Source: a virus. Taken from it: DNA of 38,104 nucleotides. Positions 15,080 through 24,123 of this stretch are shown piece after piece. The DNA lies in IMG/VR virus record IMGVR_UViG_3300046460_000403, positions 1 to 38,104 of that record; one strand, given 5' to 3'. The position numbers and the translations under genes were made by a program. Under the pieces are notes generated by a model, which had not been told where the DNA came from, did not search any database, and was given only the letters and a program-made list of their open reading frames with translations. The stretch's first letter is position 1. Each line of letters starts with the position of its first letter.

Positions 15080-15436
15080 ATGACCTCAGTATCAGTCACA
15101 TACAAGATGCCCAGCGAGGACGATAATGCAGTCGTCACCATGGGCGGCGTCCGCTTCTTCGACGGCCAGGCTGCGAAGCTTGATGCGGTCGAACATGCGG
15201 GCTTGCTGGCGAAGCTTCGAACCAATCAACATTTCGAAGTCAGCGGCGGCGAAAAGAAGGCTGAAAAGCCAAAGGTTTCGGCTGATGCCGATACCCTGAA
15301 GGCCGTTCACAACGGCGGCGGTCGTTTCATCATCAAGAAGGGCGACGAGACGATCAAGGAAGGCCTGACGAAGTCCGACGCGGACGCATTCAATGCGCTC
15401 TCCGCTGAAGACAAGGCCGAATACGTCAAAGACTGA
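15080..15436 (+). CDS. Hypothetical head-region protein, 118 aa
   Basis: This 118-aa soluble protein begins with beta strands (VSVTYKMPSEDDNAVVTMGGVRF), followed by a linker rich in Lys and Glu (GGEKKAEKPKVSA) and a C-terminal part, FIIKKGDETIKEGLTKSDADAF, resembling a small helical adaptor. No family is recognised. GAGGAGG precedes the ATG. Its location between coat and connector genes suggests a structural or assembly protein. Confidence 0.7.
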   Translation: MTSVSVTYKMPSEDDNAVVTMGGVRFFDGQAAKLDAVEHAGLLAKLRTNQHFEVSGGEKKAEKPKVSADADTLKAVHNGGGRFIIKKGDETIKEGLTKSDADAFNALSAEDKAEYVKD

Positions 15437-15450
15437 AACCGGAGGCGGCA

Positions 15451-15705
15451 ATGACAGAATCACAACCCATTGCCGCCCTGGAACTTGGCGACACGATTTC
15501 CGCAAGCATCACCGTCAGAGGGCAGAGAGTTACGGAGAGCAGCGGCCTCGCGCTCGCATCGGCTCCCCTTGATGACTGGCAGCGCAGCCAAGATTACCGG
15601 CTGCAAGAGGGATGGGCTTTCGAGCCGTCCACCACATTCGCAGACAAGCCGCAAGGCGAATACAGCGTGACCAGAACGCTCAAGGTCATTGAGGCAGCCC
15701 AATGA
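15451..15705 (+). CDS. Hypothetical head-region protein, 84 aa
   Basis: This 84-aa protein is of unknown family. It has two beta-rich parts around a tryptophan-containing centre (LDDWQRSQDYRLQEGWAF, about residues 40-57). GGAGG lies about 8 bases upstream of the ATG. Its stop overlaps the following ATG by four bases, which couples it to the connector-like gene. It is probably a minor virion or assembly protein. Confidence 0.65.
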   Translation: MTESQPIAALELGDTISASITVRGQRVTESSGLALASAPLDDWQRSQDYRLQEGWAFEPSTTFADKPQGEYSVTRTLKVIEAAQ

Positions 15706-16040
15706 AAACGCGAACCGATCTGATTACCGCCACGATCCTTTTGCTCAACACCTATGGTGCTGGGCAGACACCGGAGCCGGAAGACATTGACACCATCGAT
15801 GGCATGATGGACGGCAAGCTGGCCGAACTGAACCGGCGTGATGTCTATTGGTCGGCTGATGTGGATGAGTTTGACGACGAGTTCATTGACCCGCTGTCGA
15901 TCATTCTCGCCAACCAGGCGGCGCCGACGTTTGGGCAGCCGCGTAGTCCTGATTCTGCAGCCATGGCAGAACGCACGCTGCAGGCCTTGAAGCCCAGCAC
16001 ATACGTTCCCGGTTCCGTCCTCGCGGTCGATTATTTCTGA
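15702..16040 (+). CDS. Head-tail connector, gp4-like
   Basis: This 112-aa protein is mainly helical. Its features are RTDLITATILLLNTYGAGQ at the start, an acidic centre (DVYWSADVDEFDDEFIDPL), and AAMAERTLQAL near the end. Its place between head genes and the gp10-like gene matches the P22 gp4 tail accessory factor, the first ring below the portal. No catalytic residues are expected. The ATG overlaps the previous stop (ATGA), and its own stop overlaps the gp10-like ATG (TGATG). The gp4 equivalence is by position and size, not by clear sequence motif. Confidence 0.65.
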   Translation: MKTRTDLITATILLLNTYGAGQTPEPEDIDTIDGMMDGKLAELNRRDVYWSADVDEFDDEFIDPLSIILANQAAPTFGQPRSPDSAAMAERTLQALKPSTYVPGSVLAVDYF

Positions 16041-17464
16041 TGGCCAACATCCTTTTTCCGACCAGCACAGCGCCAGGCCAACGCCCGGGCGAAGGCTCCG
16101 GCCGGCTGATCAATTGCTACGCTGAAGCGCTCGACGCTGGCGCAAGGGCTCAATATGCCCGCCGGCGCGCTCCGGGCCTTCTGCATATCGCCACGCCAGC
16201 GCATATTGGCTGCCGTGGCCTTCATTACTTCAATGGCGATCTCTATGTCGCGCAGGCTGAACGGCTCTCACGTGTCAATCTCGTCGGCGGTTTCTTCATC
16301 GTCACCGATCTCGGAGAGCTGCCGGGAGAGGGCCGCGTTACCTTCGCCCGCAACAACAAGGCGCCTGTTCCGGACATCCTTTGCGTCACGGAAGATGACG
16401 TGTTCGTTGTCCATCAGGCGGCACCTCCGGCAAGCCTTGGCGCTGGCGATCTGCCACAACCTTTGACGGTCGCCTTCCTCGACGGCTATTTCATCTTTGC
16501 GATCCGCGACGGCCGCTTCTTCTTCTCAGCCCTCAATGACACGACGGTCAACGCGCTCGACTTCGCCACGGCTCAATCACGGCCGGGTGGAATCTACAAT
16601 GCTGTTCCGTTCGGGCAGCAGCTTTTCGTCATGGGGCCGTCCTCGATCGAGGTCTGGCAGAACGCAGGTAATGCGACCGGTTCTCCGTTCTCGCGCGCCG
16701 CGGTCATTCCGAAGGGCCTTGCATCGACATTCGCAGTTGCCGGCTTTGAAGAGGGTTTTTCCACACTGGTGTTCGTCGGTGATGACAACGGCGTTTATCG
16801 GCTTGATGGCGGGTATGCGCCGGCCAAGATTTCAACCCCGGATCTCGACAGGTTGATCGAAAAGACGGCCGACAAGACGCTGATTGATGTCACGGTCTCG
16901 GTCACATCGGGCCATAATTGGGCAACGGTCACCGGGCCGGATTTCTCTTGGACCTATGAACTCGGTACCGGCTTCTGGCATGAACGGGCAAGCTACCTGC
17001 AAGACTATTGGCGGGCCGTCTGCTCGGTTAAGGCTTTTGACGGCTGGGTCATGGGTGACCGAGAAACCGGCGATGTCTGGCAGCTCGATCCGGACGAAAT
17101 GACCGAAGGAGGTCACCCGCTGGTGATGAGCGTCATATCTCTGCCGCTGACAGGGTTCCCGAACCGCATGGTCGTTCCGCGTGCCGACTTCGATATCATC
17201 ATCGGGCAGGGCAAGGTGACGGGGCAGGAGCCTATCGAAACCGATCCCGTCGTTCTGATTTCGTGGTCGGATGACGGCGGCGCCACGTTCGGCAATCCGC
17301 TGAAACGCTCTCTTGGCCGGCTGGCGAAACACACGACGCCGGTTTCGGTCAATCGAACCGGCATGGCAAGCCGCTATGGCCGGGTGTGGCGTCTCGATAT
17401 CTCCGATCCCGTCTTTGCCTCCATCCTGTCCGGAACCATGGACACTGACCCGAGGTCACGCTGA
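16040..17464 (+). CDS. P22 gp10-like tail hub / DNA stabilisation protein
   Basis: This 474-aa protein looks like the P22 gp10 family, which plugs the portal channel and stabilises packaged DNA. The N-terminal signature (GEGSGRLINCYAEALDAGAR followed by RRAPGL) is typical. It continues with repeated beta-propeller-like strands, for example FVMGPSSIEVWQNAG, LVFVGDDNGVYRLDGGY and SYLQDYWRAV. The C-terminus carries SWSDDGGATFGNP and GRVWRLDISDP, found in many relatives. The length fits the family. It is directly coupled to genes on both sides by one-base overlaps. Confidence 0.9.
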   Translation: MANILFPTSTAPGQRPGEGSGRLINCYAEALDAGARAQYARRRAPGLLHIATPAHIGCRGLHYFNGDLYVAQAERLSRVNLVGGFFIVTDLGELPGEGRVTFARNNKAPVPDILCVTEDDVFVVHQAAPPASLGAGDLPQPLTVAFLDGYFIFAIRDGRFFFSALNDTTVNALDFATAQSRPGGIYNAVPFGQQLFVMGPSSIEVWQNAGNATGSPFSRAAVIPKGLASTFAVAGFEEGFSTLVFVGDDNGVYRLDGGYAPAKISTPDLDRLIEKTADKTLIDVTVSVTSGHNWATVTGPDFSWTYELGTGFWHERASYLQDYWRAVCSVKAFDGWVMGDRETGDVWQLDPDEMTEGGHPLVMSVISLPLTGFPNRMVVPRADFDIIIGQGKVTGQEPIETDPVVLISWSDDGGATFGNPLKRSLGRLAKHTTPVSVNRTGMASRYGRVWRLDISDPVFASILSGTMDTDPRSR

Positions 17465-17628
17465 TGGCAACGAACCTACAGCAACTTCCGCCGCTTCCGG
17501 CTCCGGCCGAACCGCTTGTCGAGCCTAAGACCGGTCTGATCAACACGACTTGGTATCTCTGGTTCAAGCGCCTTGACGATCATGTTCGTGAGATCGAGCA
17601 GAGAATTTACGATCTGGAGAATCCATAA
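17464..17628 (+). CDS. Small virion-module protein, 54 aa
   Basis: This 54-aa frame encodes a proline-rich start (LQQLPPLPAPAEPLVEP), then TWYLWFKRLDDHV and a short amphipathic helix, EIEQRIYDLENP. Similar short pieces with a W-Y-x-W-F motif occur in many phage tail-related proteins. The ATG overlaps the gp10-like stop (TGATG) and the TAA overlaps the next ATG (TAATG), which makes it almost certain to be a gene despite its size. The function is unknown. Confidence 0.7.
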   Translation: MATNLQQLPPLPAPAEPLVEPKTGLINTTWYLWFKRLDDHVREIEQRIYDLENP

Positions 17629-18317
17629 TGGGCTTTTTGTCTAGTCTCACCGGCAGCAAAATCGGCAATGCGACAAAGACCGCAGTTGGGCAGAACGAGT
17701 CCATCCTGACGAACCTGCAGAACGCCGGCAACCAGATCATCAATACCGGTGAGGACAAGTCGTCAGGCGCTCTCAATCAGGCGGTTGACAACTACAATCC
17801 GTATCTTGCCACCGGCTCAGCGGCGACGACGATGTCGGGCAATGCGCTTGGCTTGAATGGCGAAGCTGGCAACGCAGCGGCAACCGATGCCTTCCATGCA
17901 GGTCCAGGCTATCAGTTCAGCATGGATCAGGGCACACAGGCGGCGTTGCGCGGCGCATCGGCTTCAGGCAGCCTTGCGAGCGGCAACACGCTCACGGCCC
18001 TTCAGAAGTTCGGCACAGGTCTTGCTGATCAGGAATACGGTTCATGGCTTGATCGTCTCTCCGGCGCATCTGGTCAGGGCCTACAGGCGGCAAGCGGTCA
18101 GGGCGCGGCTCTTGGCGGCTTGGCCGATCTCTATCAGGGAACGGCAGACGATCGCCTCGGGCTTGAAAGTAGCGTGGCGCAAGGGCGTCAGGGTCTCAAC
18201 AACGATCTGGCATCCGTCAAGGAACAGCAGGAGGCGCAAAAAGGCAACTTCCTCAAGAGCCTTATCGGTGGCGTAACCAGCATCGGCACGAAACTGGCAA
18301 CGGGAGGGCTGTTCTAA
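17628..18317 (+). CDS. Ejection protein, P22 gp7-like
   Basis: This 229-aa protein is rich in Gly, Ala, Ser and Gln and begins MGFLSSLTGSKIG. The central part, with PGYQFSMDQG and LRGASASGSLASGNTLTAL (about residues 90-125), is the hallmark of internal virion proteins that are injected with the DNA (P22 gp7 family). A short C-terminal stretch (FLKSLIGGVTSIGTKLATG) could insert in membrane. It is the first of three consecutive ejection-protein genes, joined by one- to four-base overlaps. Confidence 0.85.
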   Translation: MGFLSSLTGSKIGNATKTAVGQNESILTNLQNAGNQIINTGEDKSSGALNQAVDNYNPYLATGSAATTMSGNALGLNGEAGNAAATDAFHAGPGYQFSMDQGTQAALRGASASGSLASGNTLTALQKFGTGLADQEYGSWLDRLSGASGQGLQAASGQGAALGGLADLYQGTADDRLGLESSVAQGRQGLNNDLASVKEQQEAQKGNFLKSLIGGVTSIGTKLATGGLF

Positions 18318-20224
18318 TGCCGATCGTCAATCAGCGTGTCCCGACTACTGGTCTGCCGACCATCGACAACACTTGGCTTGGCAAACTTGGCGAGACCATC
18401 AACGGCGGGCTGGACAAGCTTTCCGAGAAAAAGTCGTTCAACAAGCTGGCCGATCTCATCGGTGAGCAGGGGAAACCGGCAGCCAGCTCCATGCAGCAGC
18501 AAGGCGCGGCACCTGTCGCGAGCGGATCCGGCATCAATGCGATCCCGGCAGCAATCCCGGTCGACCGTGGCATGGCACAGGGCAGCACTTATCAGCCGTT
18601 CATCGAGACGGTGAAAAATGGCGGGATCACCAACCCTTACGCCCTCTCGGCTATCGCAGCGACGGGACGCGCGGAAAGCGGATATTCGCCGGAGAACGCC
18701 AACCGCTCATGGAGCGATCCGAGCCAGAGCGGCCACGCTGGTATGGCAGGCGGCATCATGTCGTGGCGCGGTCCTCGTCTTGCATCGTTGCAGTCCTATG
18801 CGCAGAGCAAGGGCGAGCAGGGCAATGGATCTCCGCAGACGCAGGGCGAATTCCTGCTTCAGGAAAACCCGCAGCTCGTTGCCCAGCTCAATCAGGCAAA
18901 ATCCCCGCAGGAAGCCGCAAGCATGATGGCAAACGCGTGGAAATTCGCGGGCTATGACCAGCAGGGCGGCGAGGCAGCGCGCCGGCAGGCATTGACACAG
19001 AATTACTATGCCCAGCAGTTCGGCAAGGATCAGACGCCAGCAGAACAGGCGATCAATGCGCAGGCTCCGCAGCAGCCGGCAGGATTCGACAGCGGACGGT
19101 TCGGCGGCGCAACTCCGGTTGCCGCTGGCATAGCTGATCTCGGTTCGGCTCTTGCTGCATCCAATGCCCAGCCGCAAGCCGCACAGACCGGCTACGTTGA
19201 CCCGCAGGTGACTGCAGCTACCCAGCAACAGCCAGCTGCAGCCGCGCAACAGCAGCCTATGAGGGCTCCTGCCGCTCCCTCGGCCCAGCAGAATGGCATC
19301 ATTGCCGCGGGCATCACGCCCATCCCGAAGGGTGCCGTTCCGATCGATCTCATACAGACCATGCTGCGCGATCCGAACCTTCGCCAGGCAGGGCTCCAGC
19401 TGTGGCAGCAGAACGTCACCGGCAAGACATCGGAGCCGTGGCAGTTCGTCAATCTGCAGGATGGCACTCTTGCCCGAGCCAATCAGCAGACCGGCGAAAT
19501 CCAGACTGTCGGCAGGTTCGGTAAGGGCGTGAATGGCCTTGGCGCCGATGAGGCTGGTCTCAATCTCGTCTACGGGCAAGACGCCGACGGCAACACCATA
19601 GCGTTCCAACCATTGAAGGGTGGTGGACTGAAACAGGTCGAAGTTCCAACCGGTGTCAAACTCATGCCAGGCGTTTCGAACATCGATCTCGGAACATCGA
19701 TCCAGACCCGAAACAACAAGACAGGCGCGGTTATCGCCGACACGCCGAAGGATGTTCAGGGCACTGAATTCAACAAGACGACAGGCAAGTCGCAGGCGGA
19801 TGCACGCGCGGCGCTGCCTCAGGTGGAATCCTCAGCCGAGCAGATGATCGCGACGATCGACAGTCTGAACAGCGATCCATATCTGCCTTCGATGCTGGGG
19901 CCGGTGAATAGTCGCCTTCCGAATGCAACCGGCGACTCTGCACGCGTTCAGTCGAAGCTCGACCAGATCACCGGACAGGCGTTCCTTCAGGCCTACAACA
20001 CCCTTCGTGGTGGCGGCCAGATCACGGAAGTCGAAGGCCAGAAGGCAACCGCGGCGATGGGGCGGCTCAACACTGCGCAGAACGAACAGGATTTCCGTGA
20101 TGCCCTGCAGGAGCTTCGTGGCATCATTTCGGCCGGCGTCGAGCGTGCACGCAAGAATGCCGGGCAGGCAGCCCCGGCAGCCAACCAGACCAAATCAGGT
20201 GTCACATGGAGCATTGAGGAATGA
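18317..20224 (+). CDS. Ejection protein with tail-lysozyme domain
   Basis: This 635-aa protein combines a lysozyme-like domain with long Gln/Ala-rich regions. Residues about 88-215 contain NPYALSAIAATGRAESGYSP followed by GHAGMAGGIMSWRGPRLASL, the pattern of phage tail lysozymes. The Glu in the GRAESGY motif is the likely catalytic residue. A low-complexity stretch rich in Q, A and P (about 250-330) follows, then a less repetitive part and a helical C-terminus (TEVEGQKATAAMGRLNTAQN). It is probably injected and opens the peptidoglycan during entry, in the role of the T7 gp16 and P22 ejection proteins. Confidence 0.85.
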   Translation: MPIVNQRVPTTGLPTIDNTWLGKLGETINGGLDKLSEKKSFNKLADLIGEQGKPAASSMQQQGAAPVASGSGINAIPAAIPVDRGMAQGSTYQPFIETVKNGGITNPYALSAIAATGRAESGYSPENANRSWSDPSQSGHAGMAGGIMSWRGPRLASLQSYAQSKGEQGNGSPQTQGEFLLQENPQLVAQLNQAKSPQEAASMMANAWKFAGYDQQGGEAARRQALTQNYYAQQFGKDQTPAEQAINAQAPQQPAGFDSGRFGGATPVAAGIADLGSALAASNAQPQAAQTGYVDPQVTAATQQQPAAAAQQQPMRAPAAPSAQQNGIIAAGITPIPKGAVPIDLIQTMLRDPNLRQAGLQLWQQNVTGKTSEPWQFVNLQDGTLARANQQTGEIQTVGRFGKGVNGLGADEAGLNLVYGQDADGNTIAFQPLKGGGLKQVEVPTGVKLMPGVSNIDLGTSIQTRNNKTGAVIADTPKDVQGTEFNKTTGKSQADARAALPQVESSAEQMIATIDSLNSDPYLPSMLGPVNSRLPNATGDSARVQSKLDQITGQAFLQAYNTLRGGGQITEVEGQKATAAMGRLNTAQNEQDFRDALQELRGIISAGVERARKNAGQAAPAANQTKSGVTWSIEE

Positions 20225-22314
20225 CAGTTCTCAACATTGCCGGCCGGCGCGTAACCGTCGATGACAGCTTCAAGAGCCTGACGCCGGAACAGCAGAGCGC
20301 CACGGTCGAGGAAATCACCAAGCAGATCGGCGCGGCGTCGGCCAAGACCGATACTCCGACGGTGACGGCCAAGATCGATCAACCCGAAGACCCGCGCAAC
20401 AGCTTCCTTGGCAAAGTCGATACGGCCATGCGTGGCGCGGCCGACGTCATGTCCTTCGGTCTGGCTGATGAAGCGGCGGCTGCCAGTGATGCTCTTTTTA
20501 ATCCCGTGTTTGGAACGGGCAAGGAGGGCGGCAGCTTTTCGGATCGATACGACGCCAATCTCGAAGCGCAGCGTGCCACGGATGCGGCCGACAGCAAGGA
20601 TCGGTTCGGCTATCGCCTTGCCGGGCAGATTGGTGGCGGTGTCACGGGCGGCCTTGGGATGGCAAGGGGCGGTCTGTCGGCGACTGCGAATGCAGTTGAG
20701 CGCGGAGCATCCCTTGCAAATGTCGCGAAGGCATCCGCGGTTGAAGGCGCTGCTATGGGTGCCGGGCAGGGCTTTGGCAGCGGTGAGGGTGGTTTTCTCA
20801 ATCGGCTCGGGTCGTCAGGCGTTGGAGCTCTCACCGGCGCCGGTGTAGGGGTGGTTTCCCCCTATGCAGTTGCAGGCGGCGGGGCGTTCCTCCGTTCGCT
20901 CGCAGCTCCCCTGATGGCTCGTGTTCGTCCCGAGCAGGCAGCCAACCGAGCGCTTGGAGCCGTGTTGCAGCGATCGGGTCGGACGCCTGATCAAATCGCC
21001 GGTATCCTCCGGTCGGCCGCTGCCGACGGGCAGAACGAATATGCCGTCGTCGATGCTCTTGGGCATGCCGGCCAGCGCATGCTGTCATCGGTCGCCCGCA
21101 CTCCGAACGATGCGCGTCAGGAAGTGGTCAATGGACTCTTGACCCGTCAGGCTGGGCAAGGCGATCGATTGGCAAACGCCGTTGCGGAAGGCTTCGACGC
21201 ACCGGATACCGCTTTGCAACGCTCGACAGCACTGACGACTGCGCGCGATACGGAGGCGAACGGGCTTTACGACGCTGCCCGCGAACAGGCGGGTGCGGTC
21301 AACGTTACGCCGATCCTCGAAACGATCGACAGGACGTCGCGACCGGGCGTCAACCAGATCGTCAACCCGCGTGACAACATCGGCAACGACACGATCGAGG
21401 CCGCGCTCGCCCGAGTTCGCGGCATGATTTCCGACGGAAACTCTCAGATCACCGATTTCAATGCGCTATTCCGGGTGAAGTTGGACCTCGATGACATGAT
21501 CCAGAAAGCGACCAATCAAGGAGCCGGAAACCGCGCTAACGCTTTGACCGAAGTCAAGCGTCGGGTGGATGCAGCACTTACTGCCGGTTCTCCTGCATTC
21601 CGTCTGGCAAATGACACCTTTGCCGAGCGCAGCGGCGTCATTGACGCTGTTGACGCCGGACGAGCTGCCACAAGCGGTCGCCAGCGTTCGGCTAATACCA
21701 TCGACGAGTTCAGCAGCATGACATCGGATCAGCAGGCTGCGTTCAGGGCGGGATATGCCGATCCATTGATTGCGAAGGTCGAAAGCTCTGCCGCCAATGG
21801 GACGACGAATAAAGCTCGAGCATTGAACACGCCGAAGTATCGGGAAGAGTTTCAGGCGTTCGCACCTCCGGAACAAGCACCGCAACTCGGTCGGCGTGTC
21901 GGTCGTGAGCAGCGAATGTTTGAAACGCTTAACCAGGCTGTGGGCGGATCTCGCACCGCAGACAATGTCGCTGATTTCGATGACATCGCCAACTTCGATC
22001 CGGCGGTTCTGACTAACCTCTTTCAGGGCAAATGGAAGACTGCCGCCCTGACGGCGGTTGCGAAGGTACTGAACGAGGGGAAGGGAACGCCGCCACGTGT
22101 CATAGAACGCGTTGGGCGTGCTTTGATGGCCACGGATCCGGTTCAGGCGGAACGTTTGCTGACCGTCGCTCAGAGTCGAAAGATGGACGATACGGCGAAG
22201 AGAGGAATGGCAACTGTCATTTTGAACACGTTGACGACATCGGCCGAAGGTCGGCTATCCGGCAGAGGGACAAAGCCACCTTTAGAAATCACGGTTCCCG
22301 TTCCGGTTCGCTGA
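20221..22314 (+). CDS. Large ejection protein, P22 gp16-like
   Basis: This 697-aa protein is the third of the ejection set. The N-terminus (VDDSFKSLTPEQQSATVEEI) is a short helical motif seen at the start of several injected phage proteins. A long Gly/Ala-rich region (about residues 135-240, for example LAGQIGGGVTGGLGMARGG) could form membrane-active segments. The rest is helical (VRPEQAANRALGAVLQRSGR and later). There is no recognisable enzyme motif. The ATG overlaps the previous stop (ATGA). Its last 33 bases overlap the 3' end of a minus-strand gene. The gp16 equivalence rests on order, size and composition. Confidence 0.8.
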   Translation: MTVLNIAGRRVTVDDSFKSLTPEQQSATVEEITKQIGAASAKTDTPTVTAKIDQPEDPRNSFLGKVDTAMRGAADVMSFGLADEAAAASDALFNPVFGTGKEGGSFSDRYDANLEAQRATDAADSKDRFGYRLAGQIGGGVTGGLGMARGGLSATANAVERGASLANVAKASAVEGAAMGAGQGFGSGEGGFLNRLGSSGVGALTGAGVGVVSPYAVAGGGAFLRSLAAPLMARVRPEQAANRALGAVLQRSGRTPDQIAGILRSAAADGQNEYAVVDALGHAGQRMLSSVARTPNDARQEVVNGLLTRQAGQGDRLANAVAEGFDAPDTALQRSTALTTARDTEANGLYDAAREQAGAVNVTPILETIDRTSRPGVNQIVNPRDNIGNDTIEAALARVRGMISDGNSQITDFNALFRVKLDLDDMIQKATNQGAGNRANALTEVKRRVDAALTAGSPAFRLANDTFAERSGVIDAVDAGRAATSGRQRSANTIDEFSSMTSDQQAAFRAGYADPLIAKVESSAANGTTNKARALNTPKYREEFQAFAPPEQAPQLGRRVGREQRMFETLNQAVGGSRTADNVADFDDIANFDPAVLTNLFQGKWKTAALTAVAKVLNEGKGTPPRVIERVGRALMATDPVQAERLLTVAQSRKMDDTAKRGMATVILNTLTTSAEGRLSGRGTKPPLEITVPVPVR

Positions 22315-22587
22315 TTTGGAGCGCCAGGAATCCGGAACTTTGTTGCCGGTAATCTCGATCGCCCAAGTGGCGAGCAGAGCACCGGTGCCCATCGCTCCGA
22401 TGACAGTTATTAAATCCACCGACCGGGTTGACAGCAGTCCCCACCAACCGAAGGCAACCAGAGGCCATATCAAAAGCCAGGAGACCGGCCGGTAAGGCTT
22501 CTTCGGTTCGTTCGGGTCGTGTTCGATTACGGGCGGTGTGTTCATCCCGGGAAAATAGGAGAAAATCAACTCCAGCACAATCCGCAT
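22282..22587 (-). CDS. Two-TM small membrane protein
   Basis: This 101-aa protein begins with a hydrophobic start (MRIVLELIFSYFPG), then a proline-rich acidic segment and two membrane spans, SWLLIWPLVAFGWWGLLS (about residues 36-53) and VDLITVIGAMGTGALLATWA (about 57-76). It has a basic tail. GAGG lies about 8 bases before the ATG at 22587. An internal ATG at 22545 lacks a ribosome site. It is on the opposite strand to the virion genes, overlaps the end of the ejection gene by 33 bases and follows the lipoprotein gene by 14 bases, so the two probably form one unit. The function is unknown; phage exclusion is possible. Confidence 0.65.
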   Translation of the reverse strand: MRIVLELIFSYFPGMNTPPVIEHDPNEPKKPYRPVSWLLIWPLVAFGWWGLLSTRSVDLITVIGAMGTGALLATWAIEITGNKVPDSWRSKSANRNGNRDF

Positions 22588-22601
22588 GAAAGCGGCCTCA
22601 T

Positions 22602-23030
22602 TCAGTACCTTCCGCCAGGTCGCGCGAATGCGCTTCTATTACCACAACGGTTGCCAGCAGCGTCGTATTGCCAATTGTATTGGCAGTTGCCACGGTATGG
22701 GGATTGATAAGCGCTACCCCCGCAGTTGTTGTTTGCGCAAACCGCGACGGCGGTGCCGATGAGCGCGACAGCTACAATCGCGGCGGCAGCGTCATTCTGT
22801 TGCTTGACCATCGCCGGGCAGTCGTAAGCCATTATTCCGCGCCGACCGAGTTCCACCACGATATCCTGTTGAAAAACGGGATCCTGGCTTTGGAGATACG
22901 TCCTGCAAAGGGCCGTCTTGTCGACTGCCTTTGGATTTTTCTGGAGTTCAGCCTGCGTTGTGGTGCAGCTCGACAAGGCAATAGAAAGCACTGCGGCTAC
23001 GGCGAGCCGCGCAATATCAATGATTTTCAA
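22602..23030 (-). CDS. Lipoprotein, TTG start
   Basis: This protein of about 142 aa starts LKIIDIARLAVAAVLSIALSSC, a signal peptide with the lipobox LSSC, so the mature protein would be anchored by a lipid-modified cysteine. The mature part includes KTALCRTYLQSQDPVFQQDI and ELGRRGIMAYDCPAM, then a hydrophobic stretch (AAAAIVAVALIGTAVAVC) and a Gly/Asn/Tyr-rich end with several cysteines. No Met lies just before the signal peptide. TTG is chosen because GGGGAAC precedes it by about 5 bases. A longer in-frame start exists at 23231, but it would bury the signal. Lipoproteins in this prophage position often block superinfection; here that is inference. Confidence 0.7.
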   Translation of the reverse strand: MKIIDIARLAVAAVLSIALSSCTTTQAELQKNPKAVDKTALCRTYLQSQDPVFQQDIVVELGRRGIMAYDCPAMVKQQNDAAAAIVAVALIGTAVAVCANNNCGGSAYQSPYRGNCQYNWQYDAAGNRCGNRSAFARPGGRY

Positions 23031-23133
23031 TTTAAGTTCCCCAATTTCCCATTGGGAACATGCCGCAACCCTGCAAAGAGTCCAGCTGCAACTTCTGATA
23101 TGGATAATTGACAAGGTTAAAAACAGCACGTGA

Positions 23134-23160
23134 GGCGGTTCGTTGGAGCCGCCTTTTTTT
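23134..23160 (+). terminator. Rho-independent terminator before tail fibre
   Basis: GGCGGTTC and GAGCCGCC form an 8-bp stem around GTTG, followed by seven T. It lies 25 bases before the tail fibre ATG. It would stop plus-strand read-through from the ejection genes unless antitermination acts. Confidence 0.8.
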
Positions 23161-23184
23161 ATTTCCCACACTGCGAGGCTACAC

Positions 23185-24120
23185 ATGGCAGGTTTTTGGC
23201 CGCAATCACTGACACAGCCGCATGACAGCAACGGGCGGCCTTATCCTGGCGCTCGAGTGTTTTTTTATCTGGGGGGCACCACAACTCCGATCGTCGTCTA
23301 TCGCGATTATGGGCTTGGTGTCCCGTTGCCAAACCCGGTTGTTGCCGACGGCATCGGTTCCTTCCCCGCCGTGTTCCTCGATGATGCGGACGGCTTCTAT
23401 CGCCAGCGCATCACAACTGCTCAAGGCGTTCTCTTGTCTGATGTTGATGGCATCCCGATTATCAGTCCGACTGCATCGGGCGGCGGCGATCCAGTCGCCC
23501 CGGTTGATCCTGATGCGCTGATGAAGACCGGCGATATGATGATCCGCTACGGAGCGGAATTCCGCTCCGGCTTTGTGCGTCACAACGGGCGGTCGATCGG
23601 TTCGGCTATCTCCGGCGCTTCCGAGCGGGCGAATGCCGATTGCCAGGGGCTTTACGAATACCTGTGGAACATCAACACGGCCATCGTCATCGAAGGCGGG
23701 CGAGGCGGCAGTGCAGCGGCAGACTGGGCAGCAAACAAGCCTCTTGTCCTGCCAGATGCTCGCGGGCGTGCTTTGATCGCACTCGACACAATGGGCAACA
23801 CAGCGGCCGGCGTCATGCCGGATGCCGATGAGCTTGGCTGGACCGGTGGCGAGCGGCTTCACACCATCACCATCGATGAAATGCCGAACCATGACCACAC
23901 GCTTACCGATCCCGGCCATCGCCACAACATGGGCAACAATATGCAGGCGTTCGGCGTCACACCGGGCAACTTCGGAGCGTTCACACAGGGCGGCACCGAT
24001 CCGAGTGCAATCAACACGGCAACGGCAACCACCGGCATCACCATGGCGACGAAGGGCGGCGGTCAATCTCACAACAACGTGCAGCCGTCGATTGCCTACA
24101 GCATCTATCAGAGGCTTTAA
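23185..24120 (+). CDS. Tail fibre/collar domain protein
   Basis: This 311-aa protein has an N-terminal phage-particle region (MAGFWPQSLTQPHDSNGRPY followed by FFYLGGTTTP), then a collar-type domain. The later part (HNGRSIGSAISG, ANADCQGLYEYLW, LVLPDARGRALIALD, ITIDEMPNHDHTL) is the standard short-tail-collar or microcystin-dependent pattern found at the ends of tail fibres. The final GGGQSHNNVQPSIAYSIYQR closes the domain. GAGG precedes the ATG at 23185; an upstream in-frame ATG at 23143 lies inside the terminator hairpin and is unlikely. It probably contacts the host surface together with the tailspike. Confidence 0.88.
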   Translation: MAGFWPQSLTQPHDSNGRPYPGARVFFYLGGTTTPIVVYRDYGLGVPLPNPVVADGIGSFPAVFLDDADGFYRQRITTAQGVLLSDVDGIPIISPTASGGGDPVAPVDPDALMKTGDMMIRYGAEFRSGFVRHNGRSIGSAISGASERANADCQGLYEYLWNINTAIVIEGGRGGSAAADWAANKPLVLPDARGRALIALDTMGNTAAGVMPDADELGWTGGERLHTITIDEMPNHDHTLTDPGHRHNMGNNMQAFGVTPGNFGAFTQGGTDPSAINTATATTGITMATKGGGQSHNNVQPSIAYSIYQRL

Positions 24121-24123
24121 TCC

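Noticed and set aside
18707-19609. Minus-strand frame of about 300 codons over the lysozyme-domain ejection gene
   Set aside because: Leu/Arg/Cys-rich shadow of a Gln/Ala-rich coding region, without a start signal.
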